A stretch of DNA of 64,000 nt from Exilibacterium tricleocarpae (GCF_007004655.1 NZ_ML660094.1:1-64000), one strand, 5' to 3'. Shown: positions 53,001-60,860, numbered from the stretch's first letter. Notes: a model not told the origin generated them from the letters alone. A program made the numbers and translations.

Positions 53001-53107
53001 TGCTGCTGCCCTGTCTGTATGTGTTGAATGAGGATGCCAGGCTGTGGCTGAGACGTAAGGTCGAACAAGCGATACCCGCGCCCAATAGGCCAGCAGAAGA
53101 CTACTGA
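49997..53107 (+). CDS. RND-family multidrug efflux pump (AcrB/MexF-like)
   Basis: A 1036-residue inner-membrane transporter: N-terminal helix LVNLIMILVILLGLSSL, a large periplasmic porter loop, the TM4 relay LVLGMLVDDAIVSAESI with paired Asp, the second periplasmic loop, and closing RPIVITSITTVVGLFPTAYGWGG. Proton-driven export of hydrophobic compounds is expected; the substrate is unknown. The second large loop contains TDIYGGSEGRNQAWAVTTVYL. Encoded with its adaptor. A short-chain dehydrogenase follows 59 bp later on the same strand. Confidence 0.93.
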   Translation: MSNLVRFFIERPKLVNLIMILVILLGLSSLQASRYEVTPHIDMGVVTVTTTKAGAGPEEVELSISLVLEEELLKVNGVRKIFSRSMEGLSLITLNLDPDYPDKRKVLADIQKAVDRAQSRLPSDLIEKPLVEELGTDNLPVAELHITGAVSEDILRQQARHWQQVLRTVAGVSGIEKIGYRRPEIAIQLDQHKLLQLGVSIDEIKRAIALRNIRDSGGSISSLSSEKKVLTVGQFEDPLEVARLIVRSREPGNSVLLRDIATVLPDYEDWEVQVRTDGQLGIALQIKKLSTADELATLERVRELLASEKERLPGGVELHLVNDISRFTKDMLKTLVANAWMGFVSVFLILWLFLGRRLALWVSIGLPFSILATFAILLFTGFSINSLTLMSLILVLGMLVDDAIVSAESIQARRESGLSRKQAAIKGTQDVAAPVFVSVLTTILAFLPLFTLGGLEGDFVLVIPVVITLMLLASLFESKFLLPAHLAHSAFKTERRSWLVYSQQRYQQFILLLLRHRKKASAAIVLMFLTIITVSASQIRFQLYPDTAVDTINIQIELPNGTPFADTGTRVSALENAVRAVIPATDLLNIVSQIGHQDTDIYGGSEGRNQAWAVTTVYLKPSSEVQEPPAATLAKIKALAARQTDFVSIRVEPLKDTPVMGKPVELEIMSDGTEKLQVADAVKAFLVDLPGVTRVWDSQKTGKDILDLTFNYHNLAGYHLTVKQVAEAVRVAMDGLIVAEQQLAAERTYFRLSLPREGQKKLNTLKDLFIINSRGEAVALNSVASFSLRPGDTDIKHYAGRRTVTVYADIDRAATDVLSVNQHLREHIMAQNWGHQYPGMSFHQGGELEQQQQSYGNLGVAFFACILMILFVLVVLFNSFSQPLLILAVLPFSVMGVLVAFAVQDLPMSFIAMIGVLGLVGVLVNDAVVMVYSLNREKSPTDLGNIAKRAATRFRPIVITSITTVVGLFPTAYGWGGENPFVAPMVMAMVWGVLFGTLISLLLLPCLYVLNEDARLWLRRKVEQAIPAPNRPAEDY

Positions 53108-53166
53108 CACCTTCTGACAGGCGCCTCTGATAGGGTGGCGGTAGCCTGGCAATCAAGGAGGTGCAT

Positions 53167-53919
53167 ATGCAGAATTTCAACGGCAAGGTCGCGATTGTGA
53201 CTGGCGCCACCGAGGGCATCGGCGCAACTGTCGCACAGGCCCTGCGCGCTCGCGGGGCATCGGTTGTCGTCGCGGCCCGCGATCCGCAAAGAACCCGCGA
53301 GCGGGCACATACCCTCGACCCCTCCGGGGAACACAGCCTGGGGCTGGTCTGCGATGTCTCTGATCCGTCTCAAGTCGCAACGCTTGTCGGCGACACAGTC
53401 GCACGCTTCGGTGCGCTGCATATGGCGGTCAATAATGCCGGTATCGTCGGTCCGGGCAGCACCACAATTCCGAACTCCAGCATTGAGGACTGGAATGCCG
53501 TTATCGCAACCTGTCTCAGCGGCGTTTTCCACTGCCTGAAGTACGAGATCCCGGCACTGCTGAAAAGTGGCGGCGGCTCAATCGTCAACCTGTCATCTGC
53601 CAATGGTGTGGTCGGTGTGGCGGGAATCGGTCCCTATACCGCTGCCAAACATGGTGTCCTTGGACTGACCCGCTCGGCCGCGCTGGAATTCGCGACTCAA
53701 AACATCCGCATCAACGCAGTCGGGCCGGGTTACGTCGAGACACCGAAGATGCGCCAGGCACCGGATGAGATACTGGCCGGCATACGAGCGGCCCATCCGA
53801 TGGGCCGTATGGCAACATGCGAAGAGGTCGCAAATCTCATCACGTTTCTTCTCTCTGATGAAAGCAGTTTTTCAACTGGCGGCTTTTACCCCGTCGATGG
53901 AGGTTATACCGCACAATAG
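53167..53919 (+). CDS. Short-chain dehydrogenase/reductase
   Basis: A 250-residue classical SDR: VTGATEGIGATVAQAL (glycine-rich NAD(P) motif TGxxxGIG), LHMAVNNAGIVGPG (NNAG), IVNLSSANGVVGVAGIGPYTAAKHGVLGLTRSAALE (catalytic Ser, YxxxK) and AVGPGYVETP. ATG 53167 is chosen because AGGAGG lies five bases upstream; the GTG six bases earlier would overlap that site. Immediately after the RND operon and possibly cotranscribed. Substrate unknown. Confidence 0.92.
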   Translation: MQNFNGKVAIVTGATEGIGATVAQALRARGASVVVAARDPQRTRERAHTLDPSGEHSLGLVCDVSDPSQVATLVGDTVARFGALHMAVNNAGIVGPGSTTIPNSSIEDWNAVIATCLSGVFHCLKYEIPALLKSGGGSIVNLSSANGVVGVAGIGPYTAAKHGVLGLTRSAALEFATQNIRINAVGPGYVETPKMRQAPDEILAGIRAAHPMGRMATCEEVANLITFLLSDESSFSTGGFYPVDGGYTAQ

Positions 53920-53985
53920 GAGGGCGAGTATGCCAACTAAGCGGCTCGATCCAGCAGCTATCTGCGCACCAAGCGTCGCAGTCAG

Positions 53986-54876
53986 CTAGATCGCGATTTC
54001 TTTTTGGTACTGCTTCGGGGTGGTTCCAAGTTTTTCTCTGAAGATATCACTCAAGTGGGTTTGAGACGCAAACCCACAGCGATAAGCGACATCACAAAGC
54101 TTGGCAGACTTCTGACAGAGAAAGAGTTGCGCTTTTTCAATTCTCTTTTCCAGTACAAATTGATACGGCGTTTTGCTGGTCGATTGCCTAAATTCTTTAG
54201 CAAAGCGGCTGACAGACATGCCTACTAAACCAGCTAAGGTTGCCGTGTTGATACTCTGGTGATAGTTTTCTTCAACATAATCGCCAATTGTTTTAATATG
54301 AACACTACTCAGTTTATGTCGCGATGGCTTCGGTTTTATATTGACTAGTTCAAGCAGTCTGCCGATGATAGTCATCCATAAGCCGTCAATGAGTAGATCA
54401 GAGGAAAAACCATATTCTTTGGTAACATGCCAGATACGTTGCATGCTAGTTCGAAGCACATGATCGTATATGAACGAAAACGATGTCAGCTGCATTAGCT
54501 TCCTATACGAGCCTTCAGCATAGCTTTCACAAAGAGCTACTACTTTTACCTCCGGACAAGTACACAACAGCAATAAATGATCTCCACCAACATCGAAGTC
54601 GACCGCTAAATTACAGGGTGTCACAACAGTGCTGCCCGGTTGGGCAAGTTTGTGATTGATCCACTTCTCTCCATAGTTCCAGCGGGCAGGGACATTCGTC
54701 GATAGACCCATACCCACTGAGAAATCACCGACCGCCGGCACTGATTTTCGATAGGCGGGCATTTCTACTAACAAACATGTGACGTCGAAAGAGCCACCAC
54801 GACGAATTTCCTTTTGACAGTGCCCATGGCCGTTTTGATTGCAGTAAAAATCAACCAAACTGTAACTTTCGTTCAA
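53986..54876 (-). CDS. AraC-family transcriptional regulator
   Basis: A 296-residue protein. The C-terminal 100 residues contain two helix-turn-helix units (VEENYHQSINTATLAGLVGMSVSRFAKEFRQSTSKTPYQFVL and LCDVAYRCGFASQTHLSDIFREKLGTTPKQYQK). The N-terminal ~170 residues are a cupin-like AraC sensor domain of the AraC_binding type (PGSTVVTPCNLAVDFDVGG). The start is TTG 54876 with AAAGGAC upstream. It converges on the SDR gene and may regulate the isochorismatase gene at 55421 on the other side, across a 540-bp gap. Confidence 0.9.
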   Translation of the reverse strand: MNESYSLVDFYCNQNGHGHCQKEIRRGGSFDVTCLLVEMPAYRKSVPAVGDFSVGMGLSTNVPARWNYGEKWINHKLAQPGSTVVTPCNLAVDFDVGGDHLLLLCTCPEVKVVALCESYAEGSYRKLMQLTSFSFIYDHVLRTSMQRIWHVTKEYGFSSDLLIDGLWMTIIGRLLELVNIKPKPSRHKLSSVHIKTIGDYVEENYHQSINTATLAGLVGMSVSRFAKEFRQSTSKTPYQFVLEKRIEKAQLFLCQKSAKLCDVAYRCGFASQTHLSDIFREKLGTTPKQYQKEIAI

Positions 54877-55420
54877 GATAAACTGTCCTTTCTGGTAAAG
54901 TTTGAAGTCAAGTCAAAAATCATCCTTCCACGAACCCGCGGATATCACTACTGCGTACTACATTCTGCTCTCTTTACTGCTGCCTTACGGGTTGAATCTA
55001 CGTTCAGATCACCATTTTTGGAGCGTTTGTCACTTTTTTAGAACCGGTGAGCTTGATCTCTGAGGCACCGATTATTTAAACAGTTGTTTGAAACCATCCT
55101 TATTGAACACCGCAAACCTCGTGAATCGAGCGGTTGAGCACAATTCCAAAGCCGGTCTGGAGTTTGCGTCAGAGTATTATCCGGGCCGGTTTTCCGCAGG
55201 CTATTCAGTGATACACGAGCATCAAGGTCAAACCGGTGGCGACAGAGCGTTTTAATGCCCTGACATCCAGCACCGGGATGCCGTCAATAGGAATCCAGAA
55301 AAGGTTGAAAGCCAGAATACAGCCATTGTTTTTTATCTTACCTTGCCAGCACAGCGCGGTTGCAGAGCGCTGGACAGAGTTTTCTAAAATTAATCTTAAA
55401 TTTTTAGCCGGGAGGTTCAA
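54877..55420. other. Divergent spacer between AraC and isochorismatase genes
   Basis: About 540 bp, AT-rich at the left, no gene supported. It should hold promoters in both directions. A CCGGGAGGTTCAA ribosome site precedes the right gene. Confidence 0.45.
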
Positions 55421-56104
55421 ATGGCGCTACCGCAAAGTGAGTTAACCCCAGACAATTGTGCTTTTTTGATGATTGACCATCAAGTTGGCCTGCTGTCGTT
55501 TCTTACCTCAATTGATCCGATACAGTTGAAGAACAACATCTTAGGGCACGCGAAAACTGCCAAGGCGTTTGGGATACCGGTTATCATGGGTACTAGTTGG
55601 CCCACCGGCCCCAATGGACCCACGATGCCCGAGCTGCTTTATTTATTCCCTGAAGTTAATGTTATAGATCGCCCTTTCGTCAACTTCTGGAATGATCCTG
55701 ATTCAAAGGCGGCCGTAGAGGCCACAGGCAGAAAAAAACTTGTTATTTCCGGCCTGGCGACAGAAGTATGCGCAGCATTTCCCGCCATTGCAGCCTTGCG
55801 GGATGGTTATGAAGTATACGTTGTGATAGACGCCAGTGCTGATTTCAATCCTATGATTACACAGGTAACCACCACACGCCTGGCTGCTGCAGGTTGTATT
55901 GTGACTTCGTGGGTTGCCGTCTTGGCTGAGTTGGCCAACAACACCCAAATCAATGGCAAGCATATAGGCAAGCTGCTAAGTGAACATATGCCCCAGTACT
56001 ATGCCGCAATGAACAGCTACTTAGGCTCGGCCGCGAATGCTGAGCAGACTGCCGAAGCGGTTGGCTTAACCGGTAATCCTCCGATTCCGATAGCAAAAGA
56101 GTAA
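55421..56104 (+). CDS. Isochorismatase-like cysteine hydrolase, second copy
   Basis: A 227-residue protein: FLMIDHQVGLLSF with Asp19, and VISGLATEVCAAFPAIAAL with nucleophile Cys117. Residue positions of Asp and Cys equal those of the copy at 30854-31555, and blocks such as PELLxxFPE and the D.A.A. segments are shared, so the two are paralogs of the YcaC-like group. ATG 55421 follows GGGAGG. The C-terminal extension (HMPQYYAAMNSYLGSAANAEQTAEAVGL) differs. It stands alone, with a divergent AraC gene. Confidence 0.9.
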   Translation: MALPQSELTPDNCAFLMIDHQVGLLSFLTSIDPIQLKNNILGHAKTAKAFGIPVIMGTSWPTGPNGPTMPELLYLFPEVNVIDRPFVNFWNDPDSKAAVEATGRKKLVISGLATEVCAAFPAIAALRDGYEVYVVIDASADFNPMITQVTTTRLAAAGCIVTSWVAVLAELANNTQINGKHIGKLLSEHMPQYYAAMNSYLGSAANAEQTAEAVGLTGNPPIPIAKE

Positions 56105-56353
56105 CTATCGGCTGGCAAGGCGATCCCTATTGAAAGCAATACTGTCTAAGAGGCGATATGGAAAAACCGGTCAAAGATCCGCGGCCAGGGTCTTTGATCG
56201 TCGAAACGAATGGACAGAGACTGCCAAAGTGACAGCGCAACAGGGAAGCTGGATCAGAATCCAGATTTAGAGAGGGCTCTACGGCAACCGGCAGCGAGGC
56301 TGTGCCCAAGACTTTATCGACACAGTCAGCCGGTGACCTTGCGCCTCTGAGGC

Positions 56354-56473
56354 AATCGGTAAATCGGTAAATCGGTAAATCGGTAAATCGGTAAATCGGT
56401 AAATCGGTAAATCGGTAAATCGGTAAATCGGTAAATCGGTAAATCGGTAAATCGGTAAATCGGTAAATCGGTA
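56354..56473. repeat. 15 perfect copies of an 8-bp tandem repeat
   Basis: AATCGGTA is repeated 15 times without any mismatch (120 bp). Because eight is not a multiple of three, copy-number change would shift any frame reading through. Such perfect octamer arrays are slippage-prone and commonly vary between isolates. The complement reads TACCGATT. Confidence 0.95.
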
Positions 56474-56617
56474 ATAAGTTCCGAAATAATTTCTCACACA
56501 GCAAGTCGCCCTGCTCAATAACGTCTGTCTTGCGGTCGAGAGCAACCTGATATGCAACTGAGCGAAAGCCTGGCGCTATCGACCCAAAGGTGACCGTCAC
56601 AATAGATAGGTATTGAC

Positions 56618-56645
56618 CTAACTATACGGTTAGTCTATGGTTAGG
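56618..56645. promoter_or_regulatory. Dyad upstream of ArsR cassette 3
   Basis: CTAAC (56618-56622) and GTTAG (56629-56633) form an inverted repeat, with another GGTTAGG at 56639-56645 just before the ATG at 56649. A TTGACC at 56613-56618 and TATGGT at 56636-56641 with a 17-bp spacer could be the promoter, which would put transcription start almost at the ATG. Confidence 0.5.
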
Positions 56646-56648
56646 CGT

Positions 56649-56990
56649 ATGACTAACTATATCAATAGCGTTGACCGCGTATTCCACGCACTTGCCGATC
56701 CCACCCGCCTGGCTGTGGTTGAACAACTCTGTCAGGGCCCCGCCTCTGTAAAAGAACTCGCGGCGCCATTCGAAATGGCGTTGCCGTCATTCCTGCAACA
56801 TCTCCGCGTGCTGGAAAGCGAGGGGCTTGTTGTGTCAGAGAAGCAGGGCCGCGTGCGAACCTATCGGATAGCTCCCAAAACCCTCAACCGCGTCGAGGAC
56901 TGGATAACCCATCAAAGAGCGTATTGGGAATCTGCTCTTGATCGCCTGCAAGAGTACGCCGACGCCTCTAACCGGAGTGAGACCGAATGA
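56649..56990 (+). CDS. ArsR-family regulator, cassette 3
   Basis: A 113-residue winged helix: YINSVDRVFHALADPTRLAVVEQLCQGPASVKELAAPFEMALPSFLQHLRVLESEGLVVSEKQGRVRTYRI. It is closer to cassette 1 (LPSFxxHxxVLExxGL) than to cassette 2. No CxC metal motif. ATG 56649 is chosen over ATG 56637 because family alignments start MxNY and the dyad overlaps the upstream ATG. The stop overlaps the next ATG by 4 bp. Confidence 0.9.
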   Translation: MTNYINSVDRVFHALADPTRLAVVEQLCQGPASVKELAAPFEMALPSFLQHLRVLESEGLVVSEKQGRVRTYRIAPKTLNRVEDWITHQRAYWESALDRLQEYADASNRSETE

Positions 56991-57439
56991 GCGCAGCAAC
57001 AAAAACCATCACCCCAAAAGATCCTGAGTACACAATTTCCAGAATAGTAAATGCACCAATAGCGCGAGTTTGGCGGTTATGGACTGAGCCGGACCATTTG
57101 CGGCACTGGTTCTGCCCCAAGGGTTTCACGGTGCTTGAAGTGGGCATCGATGCGCAAGTCGGCGGCCAGTGGATGACACGCATGCGCTCATCCGATGGCG
57201 GATCGCACACCACGTTGGGCGTGTTCCGAGAAGTGATCGAAGCAGAACGGCTTGTTTTCACGCAATCGTGGGAAGGATCAGAGCACCACTCGATCATCAC
57301 AGTGACGCTCAAAGAGAGCGGAGACGCCACTGAAATTGTATTCAACCAAGCCTATCTTGAATCCGAAGCATCTCGCGATTCTCATGCTGAAGGCTGGGAT
57401 GAAGCTCTCGACAACCTCCAGAGGTATATACTGCCATGA
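56987..57439 (+). CDS. AHSA1/SRPBCC-domain protein, cassette 3
   Basis: A 150-residue protein: TISRIVNAPIARVWRLWTEPDHLRHWFCPKGFTVLEVGIDAQVGGQWMTRMRSSDGGSHTTLGVFREVIEAERLVF, a standard AHSA1 domain. Linked by 4-bp overlaps to ArsR before it and the GFA gene after it. Function unknown; the operon layout suggests detoxification or stress response. Confidence 0.92.
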   Translation: MSAATKTITPKDPEYTISRIVNAPIARVWRLWTEPDHLRHWFCPKGFTVLEVGIDAQVGGQWMTRMRSSDGGSHTTLGVFREVIEAERLVFTQSWEGSEHHSIITVTLKESGDATEIVFNQAYLESEASRDSHAEGWDEALDNLQRYILP

Positions 57440-57780
57440 TTAAGGGAAGCTGCCATTGCGGGGCGATCAAATATACGCTGGATGATTCACCAACACAGGC
57501 CATACGCTGCAACTGTACAATCTGCCGGCGTAAGGCGTGCATATTAGCGTTCTCAAGTCCAGACCGATTAGCGCTCGATGCCGATGCATCGGTGATCGCC
57601 GAATACACGTTTGGTGAGGAAAATATCAGGCATCAGTTTTGCGCAAAATGTGGTTGTTCTCCGCTTGGACGTGGCATCGGCCCCGATGGAAACGAGATGG
57701 TTGGAATCAATCTAAATTGCACAGAAGGATTCGATCTCTCAACAGTATCGATCGAAGATTTCGACGGGGCAAGCCTATGA
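57436..57780 (+). CDS. GFA-family zinc protein, first of two
   Basis: A 114-residue protein: GSCHCGAIKYTL (Cys6, Cys8), RCNCTICRRKACILAFSS and FCAKCGCSPLGRGIGPDGNEMVGINLNC. The clustered Cys residues match the zinc-binding GFA fold named after glutathione-dependent formaldehyde-activating enzyme; most members have other, unknown roles. It overlaps its neighbours on both sides by 4 bp. Confidence 0.88.
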   Translation: MIKGSCHCGAIKYTLDDSPTQAIRCNCTICRRKACILAFSSPDRLALDADASVIAEYTFGEENIRHQFCAKCGCSPLGRGIGPDGNEMVGINLNCTEGFDLSTVSIEDFDGASL

Positions 57781-58262
57781 AAATACGCGAGGAAACCATC
57801 AGTGGCGGCTGCCAATGTGGCGCTGTTCGCTATCATTCTGAAAAAATCTTCGACAACGCACATATATGTCATTGCCGGATGTGTCAGAAGGCTGTCGGGA
57901 ACCTCTTTGCCGCACTGGTAGCGGCCCCAAATGATGCACTGCAATGGACACGAGGCAGTCCGGACGTGTTTCAAAGCTCCGACCAAGGCGAGCGCGGCTT
58001 TTGCTCTCTCTGCGGTACGCCCCTGTTTTATCGAGGGAAAAACAGCGGCAGAACAAACCTGACGATTGGCTCGCTCGACAACCCTCAGCGCGTTGAGCCG
58101 CACAGACAAGAAGGAGTCGAGTCGCGAATACCCTGGTTCTCACGTTTGACGGCGATTACCGATGAGGCAGCCACAGGCGCGGATGGCGATGGAGAGTGGG
58201 CACGCTCGATTACCGCAACCAACCGCCAGCATCCGGATCATGACACGGATGGCTGGCCCTAA
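57777..58262 (+). CDS. GFA-family zinc protein, second of two
   Basis: A 161-residue protein: GGCQCGAVRYH, HICHCRMCQKAVGN and GFCSLCGTPLFYRG carry the GFA zinc Cys pattern. The extra C-terminal tail (QHPDHDTDGWP) is common in GFA proteins acting near S-(hydroxymethyl)glutathione chemistry, but activity is unproven. ATG 57777 overlaps the previous stop (ATGA); the longer frame from 57639 is rejected. It is the last gene of cassette 3. Confidence 0.88.
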   Translation: MKIREETISGGCQCGAVRYHSEKIFDNAHICHCRMCQKAVGNLFAALVAAPNDALQWTRGSPDVFQSSDQGERGFCSLCGTPLFYRGKNSGRTNLTIGSLDNPQRVEPHRQEGVESRIPWFSRLTAITDEAATGADGDGEWARSITATNRQHPDHDTDGWP

Positions 58263-58266
58263 ATTT

Positions 58267-58293
58267 CGAGACCCTTTATGAGTTGGGGTCTCG
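58267..58293. terminator. Hairpin between convergent genes
   Basis: CGAGACCC (58267-58274) pairs with GGGTCTCG (58286-58293) across an 11-base loop; TTT follows on the plus strand and AAATTT flanks the left. It lies between the GFA gene and the converging minus-strand gene, so it can serve both. Confidence 0.7.
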
Positions 58294-58305
58294 ATTTCCG
58301 TCACC

Positions 58306-58743
58306 CTAACATCGCTCGATACCGAGCTCCCTGAGCGCTTTAGCCACAACAGCATACGAATCCGCAAGCGCCAGAATCATGGGGGGGCTACCACGCCCGC
58401 GGCAATCGACCAACACACGGTGAGATGGATACCATCGAAATGTCAAACTTGGATAACCATCTGCGGTTCGCAACTCCAACTCACCGGCGGTATTGATGGC
58501 CCACTGCGCGACATCAGAAAAGTTCCCGCTCGCGGCCGAGCCGTCCGCGTTAAGAGAGATCGAATAGCCATTGCGGGGTAGCGCGGGGAAAATATCGGAA
58601 AAGACACGCCAGCGATGATCGGTAACGACCGCGGCAGTCAGGCGAACGCCGGCAGTATCCGTCGCTACACCGGCCTTGCCCGGCATCGCCCACCCCATTC
58701 CCAACATCGCAATAACTATTATTAAGCGCATCATCAATGCCAA
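58306..58743 (-). CDS. Secreted protein of unknown function (145 aa)
   Basis: A signal peptide is clear: MRLIIVIAMLGMGWAMPGKAG. The mature part is a beta-strand rich domain (WRVFSDIFPALPRNGYSISLNADGSAASGNFS; GYPSLTFRWYPSHRVLVDCRGRG) with two Cys near the end, perhaps disulphide-bonded. Start may be TTG 58743 or ATG 58734/58731, with GGAGAATA upstream. No family recognised. Confidence 0.6.
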   Translation of the reverse strand: MALMMRLIIVIAMLGMGWAMPGKAGVATDTAGVRLTAAVVTDHRWRVFSDIFPALPRNGYSISLNADGSAASGNFSDVAQWAINTAGELELRTADGYPSLTFRWYPSHRVLVDCRGRGSPPMILALADSYAVVAKALRELGIERC

Positions 58744-58785
58744 TATTCTCCAAAAAGAGCCTAAATCGCAGAGCGGCAGAAGCTA

Positions 58786-59775
58786 TCACTCATGAACCGG
58801 ATACGGACCATCACTGAATACTTCATCGTGATACCCCTTGCTTCCTACAGCAACCGCAATTTCGCTTATTGGCTTCTCCCCCGCGCGACAGGACGCCAAT
58901 ACATACCTGAAGTCAAATTTTGGCGTCCAACCCAAATCTTTACGGGCCGCCTGGTTGACATAGACCCGGTCAATCCGCTTGAACATCTTCCATCCCAATG
59001 ACTGATAAACATCATCGAATTCGGGCACACGTCGCTGTACTACCTTGGTCGCATCGGAATTGAGTTGGGTCATATCCTCGGGAAGAAAAGGCGTAGTTGC
59101 ACTTACGATATAGCGTCCAAATCCCAAACCGTTCGCTCTCTCCGCTGCATTGATATGGGCATTGACAACATCCTCAATATCGGCACGGCGGTATAGAAAC
59201 TCATTCGCTTTGATATTAGCGTCCAAATAATTTTCTCGCTTTTCCCGATCATCGTCCTGTTCCGGGAAAAAACGCGATGTCCTTAAGACAACGCAACTGA
59301 GCCCGTGCTTTCGATGGAAGAGATGGCAAAGCTCCTCAGCTGCCATTTTGGTTACGCCATAGATATTCTTGGGTAGCGGCTTAGTGTCTTCTGTGACCCA
59401 TGCGGCAGGTTCTCCAGCCGCGGGGCGCATCGCATCACCGAAAACGCTGGTGGTACTGGTGAAGACAAAGCTACTAACATCGTTTGCGACTGCCGCTTCG
59501 AGCAGGGTCAAGGTGCCCGATATGTTGGTATCAACGAATGCCTGCTTCGAATGTGTAGCAACATGGGGCTTGTGGAGTGTCGCTGTGTGATACACGACAT
59601 CCACGCCTGTCATGCAGTCTGCCACGCAGTTCTTATCAGCTACCGAACCTACGACCGTCGTGAACGGTGAAGGCTTGATGTCGAGACCGACCAGATCTGA
59701 CCCGGGCTCTGCCAGTATGACCCGGGCCAGAGCCTCGCCCAGATGACCTGAGCTTCCTGTTATTAACACTTTCAT
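58786..59775 (-). CDS. NAD-dependent epimerase/dehydratase (extended SDR)
   Basis: A 329-residue extended SDR: MKVLITGSSGHLGEALARVIL (GxxGxxG), DVVYHTATLHKPHV, FVFTSTTSVFGDA (catalytic Ser/Thr) and YGVTKMAAEEL (YxxxK). The C-terminal half, with RRADIEDVVNAHINAAERA and LGWTPKFDF, is that of sugar-nucleotide-like epimerases, but no sugar pathway gene is nearby. The substrate is open. ATG 59775 is used. Confidence 0.9.
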   Translation of the reverse strand: MKVLITGSSGHLGEALARVILAEPGSDLVGLDIKPSPFTTVVGSVADKNCVADCMTGVDVVYHTATLHKPHVATHSKQAFVDTNISGTLTLLEAAVANDVSSFVFTSTTSVFGDAMRPAAGEPAAWVTEDTKPLPKNIYGVTKMAAEELCHLFHRKHGLSCVVLRTSRFFPEQDDDREKRENYLDANIKANEFLYRRADIEDVVNAHINAAERANGLGFGRYIVSATTPFLPEDMTQLNSDATKVVQRRVPEFDDVYQSLGWKMFKRIDRVYVNQAARKDLGWTPKFDFRYVLASCRAGEKPISEIAVAVGSKGYHDEVFSDGPYPVHE

Positions 59776-60177
59776 CGAATCATATCCCGTTACACCGCAA
59801 CTTCAAGCCAATGCCTTTCTTACATCAATATTTAGGTCATTTTCCACTCGCTATTGTATCACCTGCAGAAGGCTGTCTCTGTGAAGATTCTGCCCAAACT
59901 GGCCGTAGCATAAGAGCTTGATCGGATTGACGGCCCAGAGCGCCGGGCGTTTGATCGGGCCCACATTTCGCTTGAAACTACTCATTCCAGGCTCGTGGAG
60001 CTTTGATTCAGTAGGGCCTTGGTCGCACTCATGACCCACGAGATGGGCGCATCTGAGGCCACCGGCGCGACAGCGTGCCAGGCTCGCTCAACAAGCACCA
60101 ACTATTCTGCCACAGGGGGCACCTGCCTCAATTTGATCAGCGGCAAACGCCCGGCCTGAGAAGAAAGTGAAAGCTCG

Positions 60178-60250
60178 AGGTCAAGGTGCTGGTTCCCCGA
60201 TGGCACCTCCGCTCTCCCGATTCCGCAATCACGTCCGCAGGGACATCCGG
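60178..60250. repeat. Left imperfect copy of a ~70 bp dispersed repeat
   Basis: AGGTCAAGGTG, GTTCCC, GCACCT, CGATT and TCCGCAGG appear in the same order as at 61850-61920. The copies flank the MarR and EamA genes. Read on the minus strand they could be remnants of a coding sequence ending SGNxHLDLE. Confidence 0.55.
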
Positions 60251-60300
60251 GTAAAGTAGCACTCAAGGAGCACTTCTTTGTCTGCGCTCTCTACTTGTAC

Positions 60301-60320
60301 TATGTATGCAGTATGCATAT
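60301..60320. promoter_or_regulatory. Candidate MarR operator
   Basis: TATGCA at 60305-60310 and again at 60312-60317, the latter inside the palindrome TATGCATA (60312-60319), all within 30 bp upstream of the MarR start. Confidence 0.5.
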
Positions 60321-60329
60321 AATTGCAAA

Positions 60330-60836
60330 ATGAATAAGGATCGCACCGCCAATCTGCTCGGCGCGCTGGCGCTGGGCCTCACCGACGCGCTGAACCGCGA
60401 GACGGAGATGCGCGCCGAACATGGGGCGACAGCGCCCGCTGCGCTCGTGACCGTCGGCTTTCATCCGGGCGAATCGATCGATGGACTCTCCAGAACACTG
60501 GGCTTGAGCCATTCGGCGACCGTTCGCCTCGTCGACCGGTTGACGAAGGACGGCCTGTTTGAGCGCCGGGGTGGCGCGGACGGGCGTACCTCAGCCCTCT
60601 ACCTGACACGACGGGGGCAGGCGCGCCGGCGCGCGATCCTTCAAGGCCGTAGACGCTTGCTCACCGAAGTGGTTGGCCCGTTGTCGGATGACGAGCGAGC
60701 CGCACTGACCGGTCTGATGGAGAGACTTCTCAACGCGCTAACCCGCGACCGCCAACACGCCGACCATATCTGCCGGCTTTGTGACGAGCGCATCTGTCCG
60801 AGCGAGACCTGCCCGGTGGAGTGCGCCGTCACATGA
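60330..60836 (+). CDS. MarR-family regulator with Cys-rich C-terminus
   Basis: A 168-residue MarR protein: DGLSRTLGLSHSATVRLVDRLTKDGLFERRGGADGRTSALYLTRRGQARRR is the winged helix with its basic wing. The C-terminus CRLCDERICPSETCPVEC has six Cys, present in a subgroup of MarR proteins and suited to metal or redox sensing. ATG 60330 is preferred; the frame extends to 60306. It is followed 24 bp later by the EamA transporter, which it presumably controls. Confidence 0.85.
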   Translation: MNKDRTANLLGALALGLTDALNRETEMRAEHGATAPAALVTVGFHPGESIDGLSRTLGLSHSATVRLVDRLTKDGLFERRGGADGRTSALYLTRRGQARRRAILQGRRRLLTEVVGPLSDDERAALTGLMERLLNALTRDRQHADHICRLCDERICPSETCPVECAVT

Positions 60837-60860
60837 TGTCCGAAGACAAGCGAGATCACC

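Larger units (their letters stand above)
56105..56648. other. Intergenic region with octamer array and ArsR operator
   Basis: No gene supported. Contains the 15-unit octamer array (56354-56473) and the cassette 3 dyad near 56618. Confidence 0.55.
59776..60329. other. Intergenic region with left copy of a dispersed repeat
   Basis: No supported gene in about 550 bp. Bases 60178-60250 are related to 61850-61920 (see those entries). Confidence 0.45.

Noticed and set aside
56354-56473. CRISPR array
   Set aside because: Repeats are 8 bp head-to-tail with no spacers, and no cas genes are present.
56127-56600. A 157-codon minus-strand frame through the octamer array
   Set aside because: The repeat is open in several phases simply because TACCGATT has no stop codons; the flanks show no protein features.
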